Of a stretch of DNA of 64,000 bases, positions 33,859 to 42,550 are shown one piece after another. The stretch comes from Candidatus Sulfotelmatobacter sp. (GTDB taxonomy: Bacteria; Acidobacteriota; Terriglobia; Terriglobales; Acidobacteriaceae), in assembly GCA_030041475.1 (NCBI GenBank), contig JASHNU010000012.1, positions 1 to 64,000 of the forward strand, read 5' to 3'. Both the position numbers and the translations under genes were made by a program. The notes under the pieces are model-generated. The model had not been told where the DNA came from. It saw only the letters and a list, made by a program, of their open reading frames with translations, and did not search any database. Numbering within the stretch: the stretch's first letter is position 1; every line of letters starts with the position of its first letter.

Positions 33859-34653
33859 CTATCCGATCAGCTGCACGACGGTCTCTTCTACCTGCTTCCA
33901 CGCGGTGGTGCGCGGGTCGATCAGATCAAAGTGCCCGGCGCTTGGAATTTCAAGCAGATTCACGTCTTCCTTCTGAATGCCCGCTCGCTTCGCGGCAACA
34001 TAGCTGCGGCTGAAGGCTGGCGGGACGGTATCGTCGGCCAGGCCATGAATCACCCATTGCCGGGCGCTTGGAAGGGAAAGGTGCATCGGATCGGCTTCAT
34101 GGTAGTGGTCGGGAACTTCACGAGGCGTCCTACCAAGAAACTCGACCACGGCATCATTGCTGAGATGAAGCTGATAAGCGCGCTCGAGATCGACCACTCC
34201 CGCCAGCGTGACAACGCGTGTTACGCCAGGCTCGTGCGCGGCGAGGCAGAGCGCCAGTTGGCCTCCAGCGGAGTGACCCATCACGACCACGTGCCGCGGG
34301 TCAATCCGATATTCTTTTGCGTTTTGCACCAGAAAGCTGTACGAGGAACGAATGTCGGCGAAGGTGCCGGGCCACCCGCCGCCTTCATTGCCCACACGCC
34401 GGTATTCCAGGTTGGCTGTGACCAATCCCTGGGCTGTTAGCGCCGCGCACAGGTGGCCCGCATGTTCGAGCCCATATTTGGCACGCCAGAAACCGCCATG
34501 GATATTGATAACCGTCGGAAACAGCGGGCCCTGCTCTTTCTTCGCAGCGTTCTTCGGGGGGAAACGCAAATCCGCGAATTGATTTGGGTCTGACCCGTAG
34601 GCGACGCGCTTGTCGGCGCGCGGCGGTGTCAATGTAAGAATGTCCTCAGACAT
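33859..34653 (-). CDS. Alpha/beta hydrolase (BD-FAE / kynurenine-formamidase-like)
   Basis: A 264-residue esterase-type hydrolase. The oxyanion motif is INIHGGFWR (HGG type), the nucleophile is in VMGHSAGGQLA, and the acid and histidine are in GLADDTVP and SAGHFDLID. This arrangement fits the BD-FAE group of carboxylesterases and formamidases. No signal peptide is visible, so it is cytoplasmic. No tryptophan-degradation genes are nearby, so the substrate is open. Confidence 0.87.
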   Translation of the reverse strand: MSEDILTLTPPRADKRVAYGSDPNQFADLRFPPKNAAKKEQGPLFPTVINIHGGFWRAKYGLEHAGHLCAALTAQGLVTANLEYRRVGNEGGGWPGTFADIRSSYSFLVQNAKEYRIDPRHVVVMGHSAGGQLALCLAAHEPGVTRVVTLAGVVDLERAYQLHLSNDAVVEFLGRTPREVPDHYHEADPMHLSLPSARQWVIHGLADDTVPPAFSRSYVAAKRAGIQKEDVNLLEIPSAGHFDLIDPRTTAWKQVEETVVQLIG

Positions 34654-34722
34654 GACTGATTCCGATTCTACGATTTTCGTTCAAGAAGATGGCCGCGTTT
34701 TGTCGTGATCGGAGGTGAGCTT

Positions 34723-35964
34723 CTATTCGTAGCGCAGGGCTTCGATGGGATCGAGGCCGGCTGCGCGCATCGCCGGCACCATGCCGCTCACCACGCCCAC
34801 CACGGCAAGAATCGAAGTTGCCACCAGCAGAGTCATCGGCGAAACGATCAGGCGAATATCTCCCGCCTCGGCGTGCTTGGCCAGCGCGCTATAGAAAGTG
34901 AGACGACCAACGGAGATCGAAACAGCGTAGGAGAGCAGAATTCCGAGAATTCCACCCACGGCCGTAATCACCATCGCTTCCGCGAGGAACTGAAACAGGA
35001 TGTCATGCCGCCGTGCGCCCAGCGCCTTCTCCACTCCGATCTCGCGCGTGCGCTGGGTCACCGAAACCAGCATGATGTTCATCAGGCCGACGCCGCCGAT
35101 GCCCAGCGTGATCGTGCCAATGAACGCGAGCAGGAGCTTCAGTGCCATGCTGAGGATGCTGAACTGCGCCAGCTGCTTCTGTGCATCGAACAAGAAGATC
35201 GCGCGGGGATCGTCCGGTTTGAAATTGTGAGCGGTGGCGAGGGTTTCGCGGATGGTCTTCTCCAACTTGTCGTGGTCGAGCCCCGCTGAGTCTAGCCACA
35301 TCCCGTCCAGGTAATGAGGGTCTTTCAAAACATCCATCGAGTTGAACGGGAGATAAACCACGCGGTTGTTGTCGTTGTCGCCTTCCTGCATGCGCGGTTT
35401 GCCCACGCCAATCACCTCGAAACTCACGCCGTCGATGCGGATGGTCTCGCCCAGCGCGGGCATGCCGGAAAACAGTTTGTCGCGCGCCTCCGATGCAAGC
35501 ACGGCGTATAGCCCGTGCGACAGGTTGTCGGCGTCGTCGATGAATCGGCCTTCCTCCAGTTCGAGATTCCAGATGTCCTGGATCGAAGCATCAAAGCCCA
35601 TCACAGGAAAAGTGTAGGAACGGTTTTCATTCTGCACCGTGGACTGCTTGTCCAATTCCCGCGAGACGTGGCGGCACAGAGGCACATTGTTGCGCAGGAG
35701 TTCTAGATCATCATTGGTGAAGCGAATCTGCACGCCCGCCTTGTTACCGCCCGCTTGCTGGGAGGTGCGGCCCGGGAAGACGCCGACCGAAGTTGCGCCG
35801 AAGGCCTGGAAAATGTTCTCAATGGCGCGGCCGAAGCCGTTTCCATAGGAAAGCAGCAGAACCACCGTGGCGATGCCCCACGCCATGCCCGCCATGGTGA
35901 GCAGGGTGCGGCGCAGGTCATGACGCATGGCCGAAACGGCTTGCTGGAGCAGATCGCGGTGCAT
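34723..35964 (-). CDS. MacB/FtsX-type ABC transporter permease
   Basis: A 413-residue permease of the MacB type: one N-terminal helix (LLTMAGMAWGIATVVLLLSY), a periplasmic MacB-like domain (about 50-260) and three C-terminal helices of the FtsX domain (ending ILAVVGVVSGMVPAMRA then DPIEALRYE). The ATG at 35964 is used because it is one base after the preceding permease gene; the longer frame to 36099 overlaps that gene. It forms a pair with 35966-37225, but no ATPase or membrane-fusion gene is adjacent. Confidence 0.92.
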   Translation of the reverse strand: MHRDLLQQAVSAMRHDLRRTLLTMAGMAWGIATVVLLLSYGNGFGRAIENIFQAFGATSVGVFPGRTSQQAGGNKAGVQIRFTNDDLELLRNNVPLCRHVSRELDKQSTVQNENRSYTFPVMGFDASIQDIWNLELEEGRFIDDADNLSHGLYAVLASEARDKLFSGMPALGETIRIDGVSFEVIGVGKPRMQEGDNDNNRVVYLPFNSMDVLKDPHYLDGMWLDSAGLDHDKLEKTIRETLATAHNFKPDDPRAIFLFDAQKQLAQFSILSMALKLLLAFIGTITLGIGGVGLMNIMLVSVTQRTREIGVEKALGARRHDILFQFLAEAMVITAVGGILGILLSYAVSISVGRLTFYSALAKHAEAGDIRLIVSPMTLLVATSILAVVGVVSGMVPAMRAAGLDPIEALRYE

Positions 35965-35965
35965 G

Positions 35966-37225
35966 TTATTCTTTGCGCAACGCCTCCACCGGTTCGAGCA
36001 TCGCCGCGCGCCGTGCCGGATAGAGCCCGGCCGCAACGCCGGCGATGGCCAGCGATAGGACTGCCAATGCTGCCGTCGCGGGAACCAGCCGTGGGGCATC
36101 GAAACCAGGCGAAATCTCGACCCCGGAAAAAGGCGCCATTATCGCCGCCGCTCCGGCGATCCCAATCCCGCCGCTGAGCAGAGTAAGAAATGCGCCTTCC
36201 ACGAAAAACTGAAACATGATGCTGCCGTTGGTGGCGCCCAACGCCTTGCGCAAGCCAATTTCGCGCGTCCGGTCAGCCACGGCGACCAGCATGATGTTAA
36301 TGATGCCGATCGCACCCAGGGCCAAAGTAACCAGTCCCACGCTCCCGAGAAAAGTGTTCATGGCGTCGAATATCTTGCCGACTTGGTCCACCGTATTCAC
36401 GGTGTCCCACTCGTCAAACGAGTCGGGATTGTCAGGGTCGAAGCCATGATTGCGGGCGATGACCTTATGTACTTCCTCCAGTGCCGCCTCGTGCAACGCC
36501 CGCGACTTGGGCTGGTAGTCGATGACCGAGATGACATCGGGATCGATGCCGACATTCGTCAGCCGGAAATATTCGCGCATGGTATTAAACGGAATGACGC
36601 TCTTCAGATTCAGGGCCATGTTGTCGCCATGGCCGATTCGTTGCAGAGTTCCAATCACGGTGAAGCGCACGCCGTTCAGCAGAATCGTGCTGCCCACCGC
36701 CGGCCGTCCCAGAAAAAGCGTGCGGCGGGTTTCGTCGCCGAGAATGATTACGGGACGCTTCTGCTGGTTATCCATTTCATTGATCCAGCGGCCGTCCTTG
36801 ATGGGCATGTAGCGGATCGTGTTGAACTCGGGCTGTACTCCTAAGATTTGGCCACTCGCTTGGTAGAAGTCGCTGACGGCGCGGATGTCGCTCCGCTGGA
36901 TGAGGGGTGTAGCCGCGCCCACGCTGTGGCACTCGCGCAGGATTTCCTCATAATCGCGGTAGGTCAGGTAGTACTGGCGCAGGGCCGTGAAACTGCCTTG
37001 CACCATGGGCGCGCGCGACGACCAGATGAACATGACGTTCTCGCCCAGCGAATCGAATTGCTTGCGGTTTCCGGAGCGGAATCCCTCGCCCAGCCCCACT
37101 AGCAGGAGCAGGGAACCGACGCCCCAGGCAATGCCGAACATGGTTAGGAATGAGCGCAGCTTGTGCGCCCAGAGGGTTCGCAGTGTCTGGCCGAAGATAT
37201 CGGGAATCGAGCGAAGGAAACGCAC
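35966..37225 (-). CDS. MacB/FtsX-type ABC transporter permease
   Basis: A 419-residue paralogue of the downstream permease. It has an N-terminal helix (LTMFGIAWGVGSLLLLVGLG), a periplasmic domain (about 50-285), and three FtsX helices with the signature DRTREIGLRKALGA, ending PVEALRKE. The start is GTG at 37225. TATAAT ends only 5 bases upstream of it, so the transcript may be leaderless. Such permeases export peptides or macrolides or act in lipoprotein transport; without the ATPase the substrate cannot be guessed. Confidence 0.92.
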   Translation of the reverse strand: MRFLRSIPDIFGQTLRTLWAHKLRSFLTMFGIAWGVGSLLLLVGLGEGFRSGNRKQFDSLGENVMFIWSSRAPMVQGSFTALRQYYLTYRDYEEILRECHSVGAATPLIQRSDIRAVSDFYQASGQILGVQPEFNTIRYMPIKDGRWINEMDNQQKRPVIILGDETRRTLFLGRPAVGSTILLNGVRFTVIGTLQRIGHGDNMALNLKSVIPFNTMREYFRLTNVGIDPDVISVIDYQPKSRALHEAALEEVHKVIARNHGFDPDNPDSFDEWDTVNTVDQVGKIFDAMNTFLGSVGLVTLALGAIGIINIMLVAVADRTREIGLRKALGATNGSIMFQFFVEGAFLTLLSGGIGIAGAAAIMAPFSGVEISPGFDAPRLVPATAALAVLSLAIAGVAAGLYPARRAAMLEPVEALRKE

Positions 37226-37230
37226 AAGCC

Positions 37231-37236
37231 ATTATA
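37231..37236 (-). promoter_or_regulatory. -10 element directly before the permease GTG start
   Basis: Minus-strand TATAAT ends 5 bases before the GTG at 37225. Transcription would start at or next to the start codon. There is no ribosome-binding site between, so the mRNA may be leaderless. No clear -35 was found. Confidence 0.4.
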
Positions 37237-37396
37237 CGGGCCGGCTAGTCGGAAGGCCGATTGGACCTGAGGTTCCGGCCTCTATCCCTAGCGATGAGTT
37301 CCGGCCCCTGGCAGGGGCAATTCACTCGCAAAAATCGTTGCAGGCGAGACGGATTTTCGTTCCGAAACCGGCGTGAGTTGGTTATTCTGGCGGGTG

Positions 37397-38644
37397 ATGA
37401 CGCTTGCTCTCAGCGAACTGTTGGGCGCCACGGTCTACGACCAGTCCGGCGCGGCCAGCGGGCGGGTGCGCGAAGTCGCGCTCGCGCCGCAGGAGGACCG
37501 TTCGCGGATTCAGTCGCTGATAGTCAAGACAAAATCGGGCAACCGCGTCTTGCCGTCCTCGGCGGTTTCGGCCATCAACGGCGGCGTGCGCGCGGCCACC
37601 GCGGCCGCAGACTGGCCCGCTGCGAATGGCACGGAAGGCTTGTTTCTGCTGGAGCGCGACTTGCTCGATCAGCAGGTCATCGACATCAACGGGCGAAAAG
37701 TCGTGCGGGTCAACGACGTCGATCTCCAGCTCGAGACGCAAAAGACTCCCGGACAGAACCCTGTGCTTCGCGTCTACTCGGTCGACGTTGGCGCGCGCGG
37801 CGCGGTGCGGCGCCTGCTCCGAGGGCTGGCGCCAAGGGCCGCTCTCCATGCTCTGCTCGGCAAGATTCCGCCCCGCACTATTCCCTGGAATTTTGTCGAC
37901 GTGATCGAAACCGATCCGGCGCGCCGGGTGAAACTGAAGATCTCGCACGAAGGCCTGGCCAAACTCCATCCGGCCGACATTGCCGACATCGTCGAAGAAC
38001 TGGCGCCGGACGAGCGCGAGGCCGTGTTTGAGACTCTGCCCGAAGAAAAAGCAGCGGAGGCCCTCGAAGAGGTCGAACCCAAGGTTCAGAAGGCCATCGT
38101 TGAATCCCTGGACTCCGAACGCGCCGCCGACATCGTCGAAGAGATGAATCCCGACGCGGCAGCGGACCTGCTCGGCGAACTGCCCGAGGAGCGCACCGAG
38201 CAGATTCTGGTGCAGATGGAGCCCGAAGCGCAGCAGGATGTGGTCGAGCTCCTCGAGCATAAGGAAGAAACTGCCGCTGGCCGCATGACCACCGAGTTCC
38301 TGGCTCTGCCGGTGTCGGCATTGGTACAGAACACCATCGATTCCATGCGCGAATTTGAAGGCGGCGTGGAGGCGGTTAGCACGATTTATCTGGTCGATTC
38401 CCACGGCACGCTGACCGGCGCCGTGCCGCTGGCCAGAATTGTCTTGGTTCCTCCCACAACCCCTATGCTCTCGCTTACCCAGGAGCCGTTGATCCTAGCG
38501 CATGAAAGCGCGTCGGAAAACGAGGTCGCCGAACTATTCGACAAATACAACCTGAGCTCGTTGCCCGTCGTGGACGAACATAACAAGTTGACCGGCATCA
38601 TTACCTCCGACGACGTGATCAGCATGCTGCGGGCGAAGCTGTAA
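37397..38644 (+). CDS. PRC-barrel / MgtE N-domain / CBS-pair protein
   Basis: A 415-residue cytoplasmic protein. Two PRC-barrel-like segments (about 1-85 and 85-175) are followed by a MgtE N-terminal helical domain (about 185-285; KLHPADIADIVEELAPDERE, LPEEKAAEALEEV) and a CBS pair (about 290-415; SSLPVVDEHNKLTGIITSDD). In MgtE channels these last two domains sense Mg2+, but here the membrane channel is missing. The NRAMP-family transporter two genes downstream probably supplies it. The ATG at 37397 is preferred over a GTG at 37373; neither has a strong ribosome-binding site. Confidence 0.9.
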   Translation: MTLALSELLGATVYDQSGAASGRVREVALAPQEDRSRIQSLIVKTKSGNRVLPSSAVSAINGGVRAATAAADWPAANGTEGLFLLERDLLDQQVIDINGRKVVRVNDVDLQLETQKTPGQNPVLRVYSVDVGARGAVRRLLRGLAPRAALHALLGKIPPRTIPWNFVDVIETDPARRVKLKISHEGLAKLHPADIADIVEELAPDEREAVFETLPEEKAAEALEEVEPKVQKAIVESLDSERAADIVEEMNPDAAADLLGELPEERTEQILVQMEPEAQQDVVELLEHKEETAAGRMTTEFLALPVSALVQNTIDSMREFEGGVEAVSTIYLVDSHGTLTGAVPLARIVLVPPTTPMLSLTQEPLILAHESASENEVAELFDKYNLSSLPVVDEHNKLTGIITSDDVISMLRAKL

Positions 38645-38655
38645 GGAGGCTGATT

Positions 38656-38973
38656 GTGGCAAATGCTTTTGGAAGCGATATCCTCATCCAAGCCCCGGAT
38701 CCAAAGGAAGCGGCCGCCTTCTATGTAGAACATCTTGGATTCGAGATCAGCGATCCTAACCCGAAGATGATTGGACTGCGTGGCAACCACATCAACCTGT
38801 TTATCGAGCCCGGCCCGGCGCTTGGACCGGTTCTGGAAGTAACGGTGGACAACGTCGAAGAAGCGAAACGCCGGCTCGTCAAGAATGGATGCAAGGTCGT
38901 CAAAGACGAGCCACATTTTCCCCGAGTCTACGTCAAGGACCCCTTCGGCTTGATCTACAACCTGACCAAATAA
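38656..38973 (+). CDS. VOC (glyoxalase/bleomycin-resistance) family protein
   Basis: A 105-residue single-module VOC protein with the paired beta-alpha-beta-beta-beta motifs (DILIQAPDPKEAAAFYVEHL and VYVKDPFGLIYNL). Start is GTG at 38656 with AAGGAGG 6 bases upstream. Potential metal ligands of the fold are few: glutamate in FIEPGP is visible, while the first histidine position is occupied by another residue, so enzymatic activity is uncertain. It lies 11 bases after the PRC/MgtE-N/CBS gene and is probably co-transcribed. Confidence 0.85.
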   Translation: MANAFGSDILIQAPDPKEAAAFYVEHLGFEISDPNPKMIGLRGNHINLFIEPGPALGPVLEVTVDNVEEAKRRLVKNGCKVVKDEPHFPRVYVKDPFGLIYNLTK

Positions 38974-39088
38974 AGAAGGGCAATAAATCCCTGTCGTTCT
39001 CACTTTTCCTTTGGCCAGATTCGCTACTGCGTTTATCCTGTGGCGTCGTTCGTAGCTATCATCCGCTCCATCCCTATGTCTGCGAAAT

Positions 39089-40345
39089 GTGCGCATGAGG
39101 TTCCTGAGACGCTGGAAAACCCGGATTCTGCTGTTCTTCGCAGTAGTCGGGCCGGGATTCATCACTGCGAACGTCGACAATGATGCCGGCGGCATCCTGA
39201 CCTATTCTCAGGCCGGAGCACAATACGGACATCTTCTGCTGTGGACCATGATCCCGATCACGCTTGCGCTGATCGTGGTGCAGGAAATGTGCGCTCGCAT
39301 GGGCGCGGTCACCGGCAAGGGTCTCAGCGACCTGATCCGCGAAGAATTCGGCCTGCGGATTACCTTCTTCATGATGATCGGCATCCTGATCACGAATTTC
39401 GGCAATGTGGTAACCGAGTTCATCGGCATCGCCACCAGCCTGGAATTGTTTGGAATGTCGCGCTACATCACCGTGCCGGTCTGCGCTTTCATTGTCTGGC
39501 TGATCGTGGTATATGGGCAGTACAAGAGCGTAGAGAAGATTTTTCTGGCTGCGTCGTTCTTCTATGTGACATACATTTTCGCCGGCGTGCTGGCGCATCC
39601 CGCTTGGATTGACGCCACGAAAGCCACGTTCGTGCCGCCGAAATTGAGCGCCTTCCGCGAGCAGGCGTACCTATACATGGTCATCGGCGTCGTCGGCACC
39701 ACGATCGCTCCCTGGATGCAGTTTTATCTGCAATCATCAATCGTTGAGAAAGGAGTCACGCGCCGCCAGTACAAGGCGTCAATGCTCGACGTGGTCACCG
39801 GATGCATCTTCACCGACATCGTGGCCTGGTTCATCATCGTCGCATGCGCGGCCACGCTCTACGTTCACGGATACCGCGACATCAAGTACGCCGCCGATGC
39901 GGCTCAGGCGTTGAAGCCTCTGGCAGGCGATTACGCCTACATTCTGTTCGCGGTGGGATTGTTCAATGCGTCACTGTTCGCGGCCTCCATCCTGCCGCTG
40001 TCGACGGCCTACACGGTATGTGAAGGGCTCGGCTTCGAATCCGGCGTAGGCATGAAATTCGGCGAGGCGCCGCTCTTTTATTGGTTGTATACGTTGCTGA
40101 TCGCCGCCGGCGGTGCGGTCGTGCTCATCCCCGGGCTCCCTCTGGTTAGGATCGCCATCTTGTCGCAGGTGGTCAACGGCGTGGTGCTACCCTTTGTCCT
40201 GATCTTCATGCTGCTCTTGATCAACCGCAAAGACTTGATGGGCGAATACGTCAACACGCATCTGTTCAACGCTATGGCATGGGGGACTACTGTGGTGATG
40301 ATCGGCTTGACGATCGCCTGGTTCTGGACAATACGGTCGGGCTAG
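39089..40345 (+). CDS. NRAMP-family divalent metal transporter with altered metal-site motifs (probable Mg2+ type)
   Basis: A 418-residue transporter with 10-11 membrane helices. In helix 1 the canonical DPGN is replaced by DAGG (GPGFITANVDNDAGG), keeping the aspartate but losing proline and asparagine. In helix 6 the usual MPH is replaced by APW (TTIAPWMQFYLQSS), so the methionine that selects manganese and iron is missing. These changes, with the MgtE-N/CBS protein upstream, suggest Mg2+ rather than Mn2+/Fe2+ transport. GTG at 39089 and ATG at 39095 are both possible starts. Its end overlaps the convergent Nudix gene by 4 bases. Confidence 0.88.
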   Translation: MRMRFLRRWKTRILLFFAVVGPGFITANVDNDAGGILTYSQAGAQYGHLLLWTMIPITLALIVVQEMCARMGAVTGKGLSDLIREEFGLRITFFMMIGILITNFGNVVTEFIGIATSLELFGMSRYITVPVCAFIVWLIVVYGQYKSVEKIFLAASFFYVTYIFAGVLAHPAWIDATKATFVPPKLSAFREQAYLYMVIGVVGTTIAPWMQFYLQSSIVEKGVTRRQYKASMLDVVTGCIFTDIVAWFIIVACAATLYVHGYRDIKYAADAAQALKPLAGDYAYILFAVGLFNASLFAASILPLSTAYTVCEGLGFESGVGMKFGEAPLFYWLYTLLIAAGGAVVLIPGLPLVRIAILSQVVNGVVLPFVLIFMLLLINRKDLMGEYVNTHLFNAMAWGTTVVMIGLTIAWFWTIRSG

Positions 40346-40734
40346 AGCAGTTTGCCTGCAGCCAGATCCCGCACTAATGTTTGGTCTGCTTCCAGGAAAT
40401 CGAATTTCGGCAGGTCATTCGGTGCGGCCCACTGAATATCGCGGAAGATCAGATTCTCGACTTCTCCGCGATAGTCGCGCACCACGAAAAACCGCAGCTC
40501 CACCATGGAGTGATTGGGATATTCGTGCTGGATGCGCGCGACTTCGTCTCCAACCGTCGCCACAATTCCCAGCTCCTCTTCAAGTTCTCTGCGCAGCGCG
40601 TCGCGCGGTTGCTCTTTTTCTTCGATCTTGCCACCGGGAAACTCCCATTTTAGGGGCATGGTCTGGTGGCGCGTGCGCTGGCACACCAGTACTTTGCCGT
40701 CTTTCACAATCAGACCCGCTACCACGCGCTTCAT
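40342..40734 (-). CDS. Nudix hydrolase (MutT-like)
   Basis: A 130-residue pyrophosphohydrolase. The Nudix box is complete: GGKIEEKEQPRDALRRELEE followed by ELGI. The N-terminus VVAGLIVKDGKVLVCQR and WEFPGG are typical of the MutT group, which removes oxidised nucleoside triphosphates or similar substrates. The ATG at 40734 overlaps the stop of the GAF gene by 4 bases (ATGA), so the two are translationally coupled. An earlier in-frame start at 40776 lies inside the GAF gene. Confidence 0.93.
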   Translation of the reverse strand: MKRVVAGLIVKDGKVLVCQRTRHQTMPLKWEFPGGKIEEKEQPRDALRRELEEELGIVATVGDEVARIQHEYPNHSMVELRFFVVRDYRGEVENLIFRDIQWAAPNDLPKFDFLEADQTLVRDLAAGKLL

Positions 40735-41216
40735 GAACGGGAGTTTTCCAGTTTCTTCCCCACCACCGCAGCGCAAAACTGCACCAATTCCTGGTCTTCG
40801 GGAGTGAAGGCCGCCGGGAAGTGGCTGTCGATATCGAGCTCGCCCGCCACCTTCCCTCGCACAAACACCGGCACGACAATTTCAGACTTCGTTTCCAGCG
40901 AGCAGGCCAGATAGCGGGGATCTTTGCTGACGTCGTCCACCACAACCGTCCGTCCACTCGACGCCGCCGCGCCGCAAATACCCTGGTTGAGCGGGATGCG
41001 GGTGTGCGGCGTCATGGCGCCCTCAAACGCTCCCAGAACCAGAACCGGCGGCTGGGCACCCGGTTCGAGCATGTAAAAACCCACCCAGTTGTACTTCAGC
41101 ATGCGATCGTGCAGCAGTTTCACCATCGACTTCATCAGGTCCTGGGCGGTAGGCGAAGCTGCGGACAGTCCCTCCACCTCGTTGCGCAGGTCTGCAATCT
41201 TGTCGGCTGTGGGCAT
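40731..41216 (-). CDS. GAF-domain protein similar to free methionine-R-sulfoxide reductase
   Basis: A 161-residue single GAF domain close to fRMsr, which reduces free methionine sulfoxide. Conserved stretches are NWVGFYMLEPG, NQGICGAAASSGRTVVVDDV, ACSLETKSEIVVPVFV and GELDIDSHFPAAF. Two of the three cysteines of the E. coli enzyme are present (GICG and LAC); the one before RIP is replaced by threonine/histidine (TPHTRIP). The protein may use a two-cysteine cycle or be a sensor. It is coupled to a Nudix hydrolase gene, which also fits repair of oxidative damage. Confidence 0.88.
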   Translation of the reverse strand: MPTADKIADLRNEVEGLSAASPTAQDLMKSMVKLLHDRMLKYNWVGFYMLEPGAQPPVLVLGAFEGAMTPHTRIPLNQGICGAAASSGRTVVVDDVSKDPRYLACSLETKSEIVVPVFVRGKVAGELDIDSHFPAAFTPEDQELVQFCAAVVGKKLENSRS

Positions 41217-41230
41217 GGGTAAATGTTAAC

Positions 41231-42085
41231 TCAAGGTTCTGAATACGACACTTGGGAAGCAGGAACCTCAGTAATCTGCCGTGTTCCTTTCGTGCGCGGA
41301 AACAGTTCGGGGTGAATCGCGAAGGCCAGTGCATCCAGACCGAAGACCAGCGTGGGCGCAGGAGTGTTCAGATATTCATCGCGAATCGAGAAGACCCGCC
41401 CGGTTCGCGCGGCTGAACTCGATTGCCAGCCTCGTTCGGCAACGATCTTTTGCAGCGGAACGCGTTCTCCAGCACCGCACCAGGAGGCGATGATCACCTC
41501 CGGATCGAGCCGGAGCACTTCCTCGCGCGAGACGGCGGCGCCTGGCTTGCCGACAAAATCTCCGCCGGCAATCTCCACCAGCTCCGCAACCCATGGTTGC
41601 GAAGCGAGAATTGGCTTGCCCCATTCTTCGCAGAAAACCCGCGGCCTCTCGGCTGTTGCAGTGCGAGAACGTACCTCGTCGAAGTGCCGCTGCATCTCGG
41701 CGATGACTTCTTCGCCGCGCTCCGTTGCTCCGACCGCACCGGCGATCGTGGCGATGTCGGTATAAATGTCCGCCAGAGTCTTTGGCGCCAGGCCTAGAAA
41801 GCGCGAACCAGACTTCAGAATTTCGCTCACTGCCTTCTCCTGGTAGGGAACGGCAGCAATCACAAGATCGGGCTGTGCGGCGACAATCTCGTTCGCGTCG
41901 GCTGTCCAGGAGTCGGAAAGAATCACGCGTTCGCCGTCAGCAATCCCCGGCACAACATCCGCACAATAGCGCGTGCACGCCACTACTCGGCCAAGTTCCC
42001 CGATTGCGTGAAGAATGACGCTCGCACTCGGTTGCAGGCAGGCGATGCGAATTGGGGAGTGGGAATTGGGCATGGTGTAGGTCAT
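41231..42085 (-). CDS. BtuF-like cobalamin/iron-complex binding protein without signal peptide
   Basis: A 284-residue protein of the periplasmic-binding family of corrinoid and siderophore importers. Features include RIACLQPSASVILHAIGE, QPDLVIAAVPYQEKAVSEIL, FCEEWGKPI and RLDPEVIIASWCGAGER. There is no signal peptide or lipobox, so it would remain in the cytoplasm. The start overlaps the stop of the IscU-like gene (ATGA), indicating coupling. No permease or ATPase is next to it. It might bind a corrinoid inside the cell or act in a different pathway from uptake. Confidence 0.85.
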   Translation of the reverse strand: MTYTMPNSHSPIRIACLQPSASVILHAIGELGRVVACTRYCADVVPGIADGERVILSDSWTADANEIVAAQPDLVIAAVPYQEKAVSEILKSGSRFLGLAPKTLADIYTDIATIAGAVGATERGEEVIAEMQRHFDEVRSRTATAERPRVFCEEWGKPILASQPWVAELVEIAGGDFVGKPGAAVSREEVLRLDPEVIIASWCGAGERVPLQKIVAERGWQSSSAARTGRVFSIRDEYLNTPAPTLVFGLDALAFAIHPELFPRTKGTRQITEVPASQVSYSEP

Positions 42086-42441
42086 TGCTCAAGCTGCCGG
42101 AGTGCTGTCGACAGCGCGTCCAGCGCCAGCTGCGCCGCATGCGTCGAAGCCTGCGGCAATCCCCCGACCGCGGCGATCAAATCTTCACTGCGAAGTCGCC
42201 GTGCGTGGTCCAGAGTTTTTCCCGCGATGATCTCCGTCATGGCGGAAGCGCACGCCATCGAGGGCACGCAACCCTTCGCTTTGAACCGGACGTCGATCAC
42301 GCGGCCGGAGTCGACTTTCATGGTCAGGCGGAGCCGGTCCCCGCACACCGGGTTTTCGACCTCCGCCGTGGCGTCGGGGTCAGAAATGTCACCGGCATTG
42401 CGCGGATTCTGAAAATGATCGAGCAGTTGCGCCGAATACAT
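42082..42441 (-). CDS. IscU/NifU-N-like iron-sulfur scaffold protein lacking the third cysteine
   Basis: A 119-residue scaffold beginning MYSAQLLDHFQNPRNAG, the typical IscU/NifU start. The first two cluster cysteines are in NPVCGD and KGCVPSMACAS. At the third position the usual HC is HA (LPQASTHAAQLALDAL), so one ligand is missing. Cluster building may use another residue, or the protein may have another role. A frame reaching further upstream to 42828 is overlap with the phosphatase gene and is rejected. Its stop overlaps the start of the BtuF-like gene. Confidence 0.87.
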   Translation of the reverse strand: MYSAQLLDHFQNPRNAGDISDPDATAEVENPVCGDRLRLTMKVDSGRVIDVRFKAKGCVPSMACASAMTEIIAGKTLDHARRLRSEDLIAAVGGLPQASTHAAQLALDALSTALRQLEQ

Positions 42442-42550
42442 CCTGCTCAGATTGTAAACGGGCAGCGGCCGTAGAGTACGCGAGGTGAAGTCGACCTTCC
42501 AACTGGAAGGGCATTCCGGCTCAATCTGCAGAAAACGTGGGGCGACGAGT

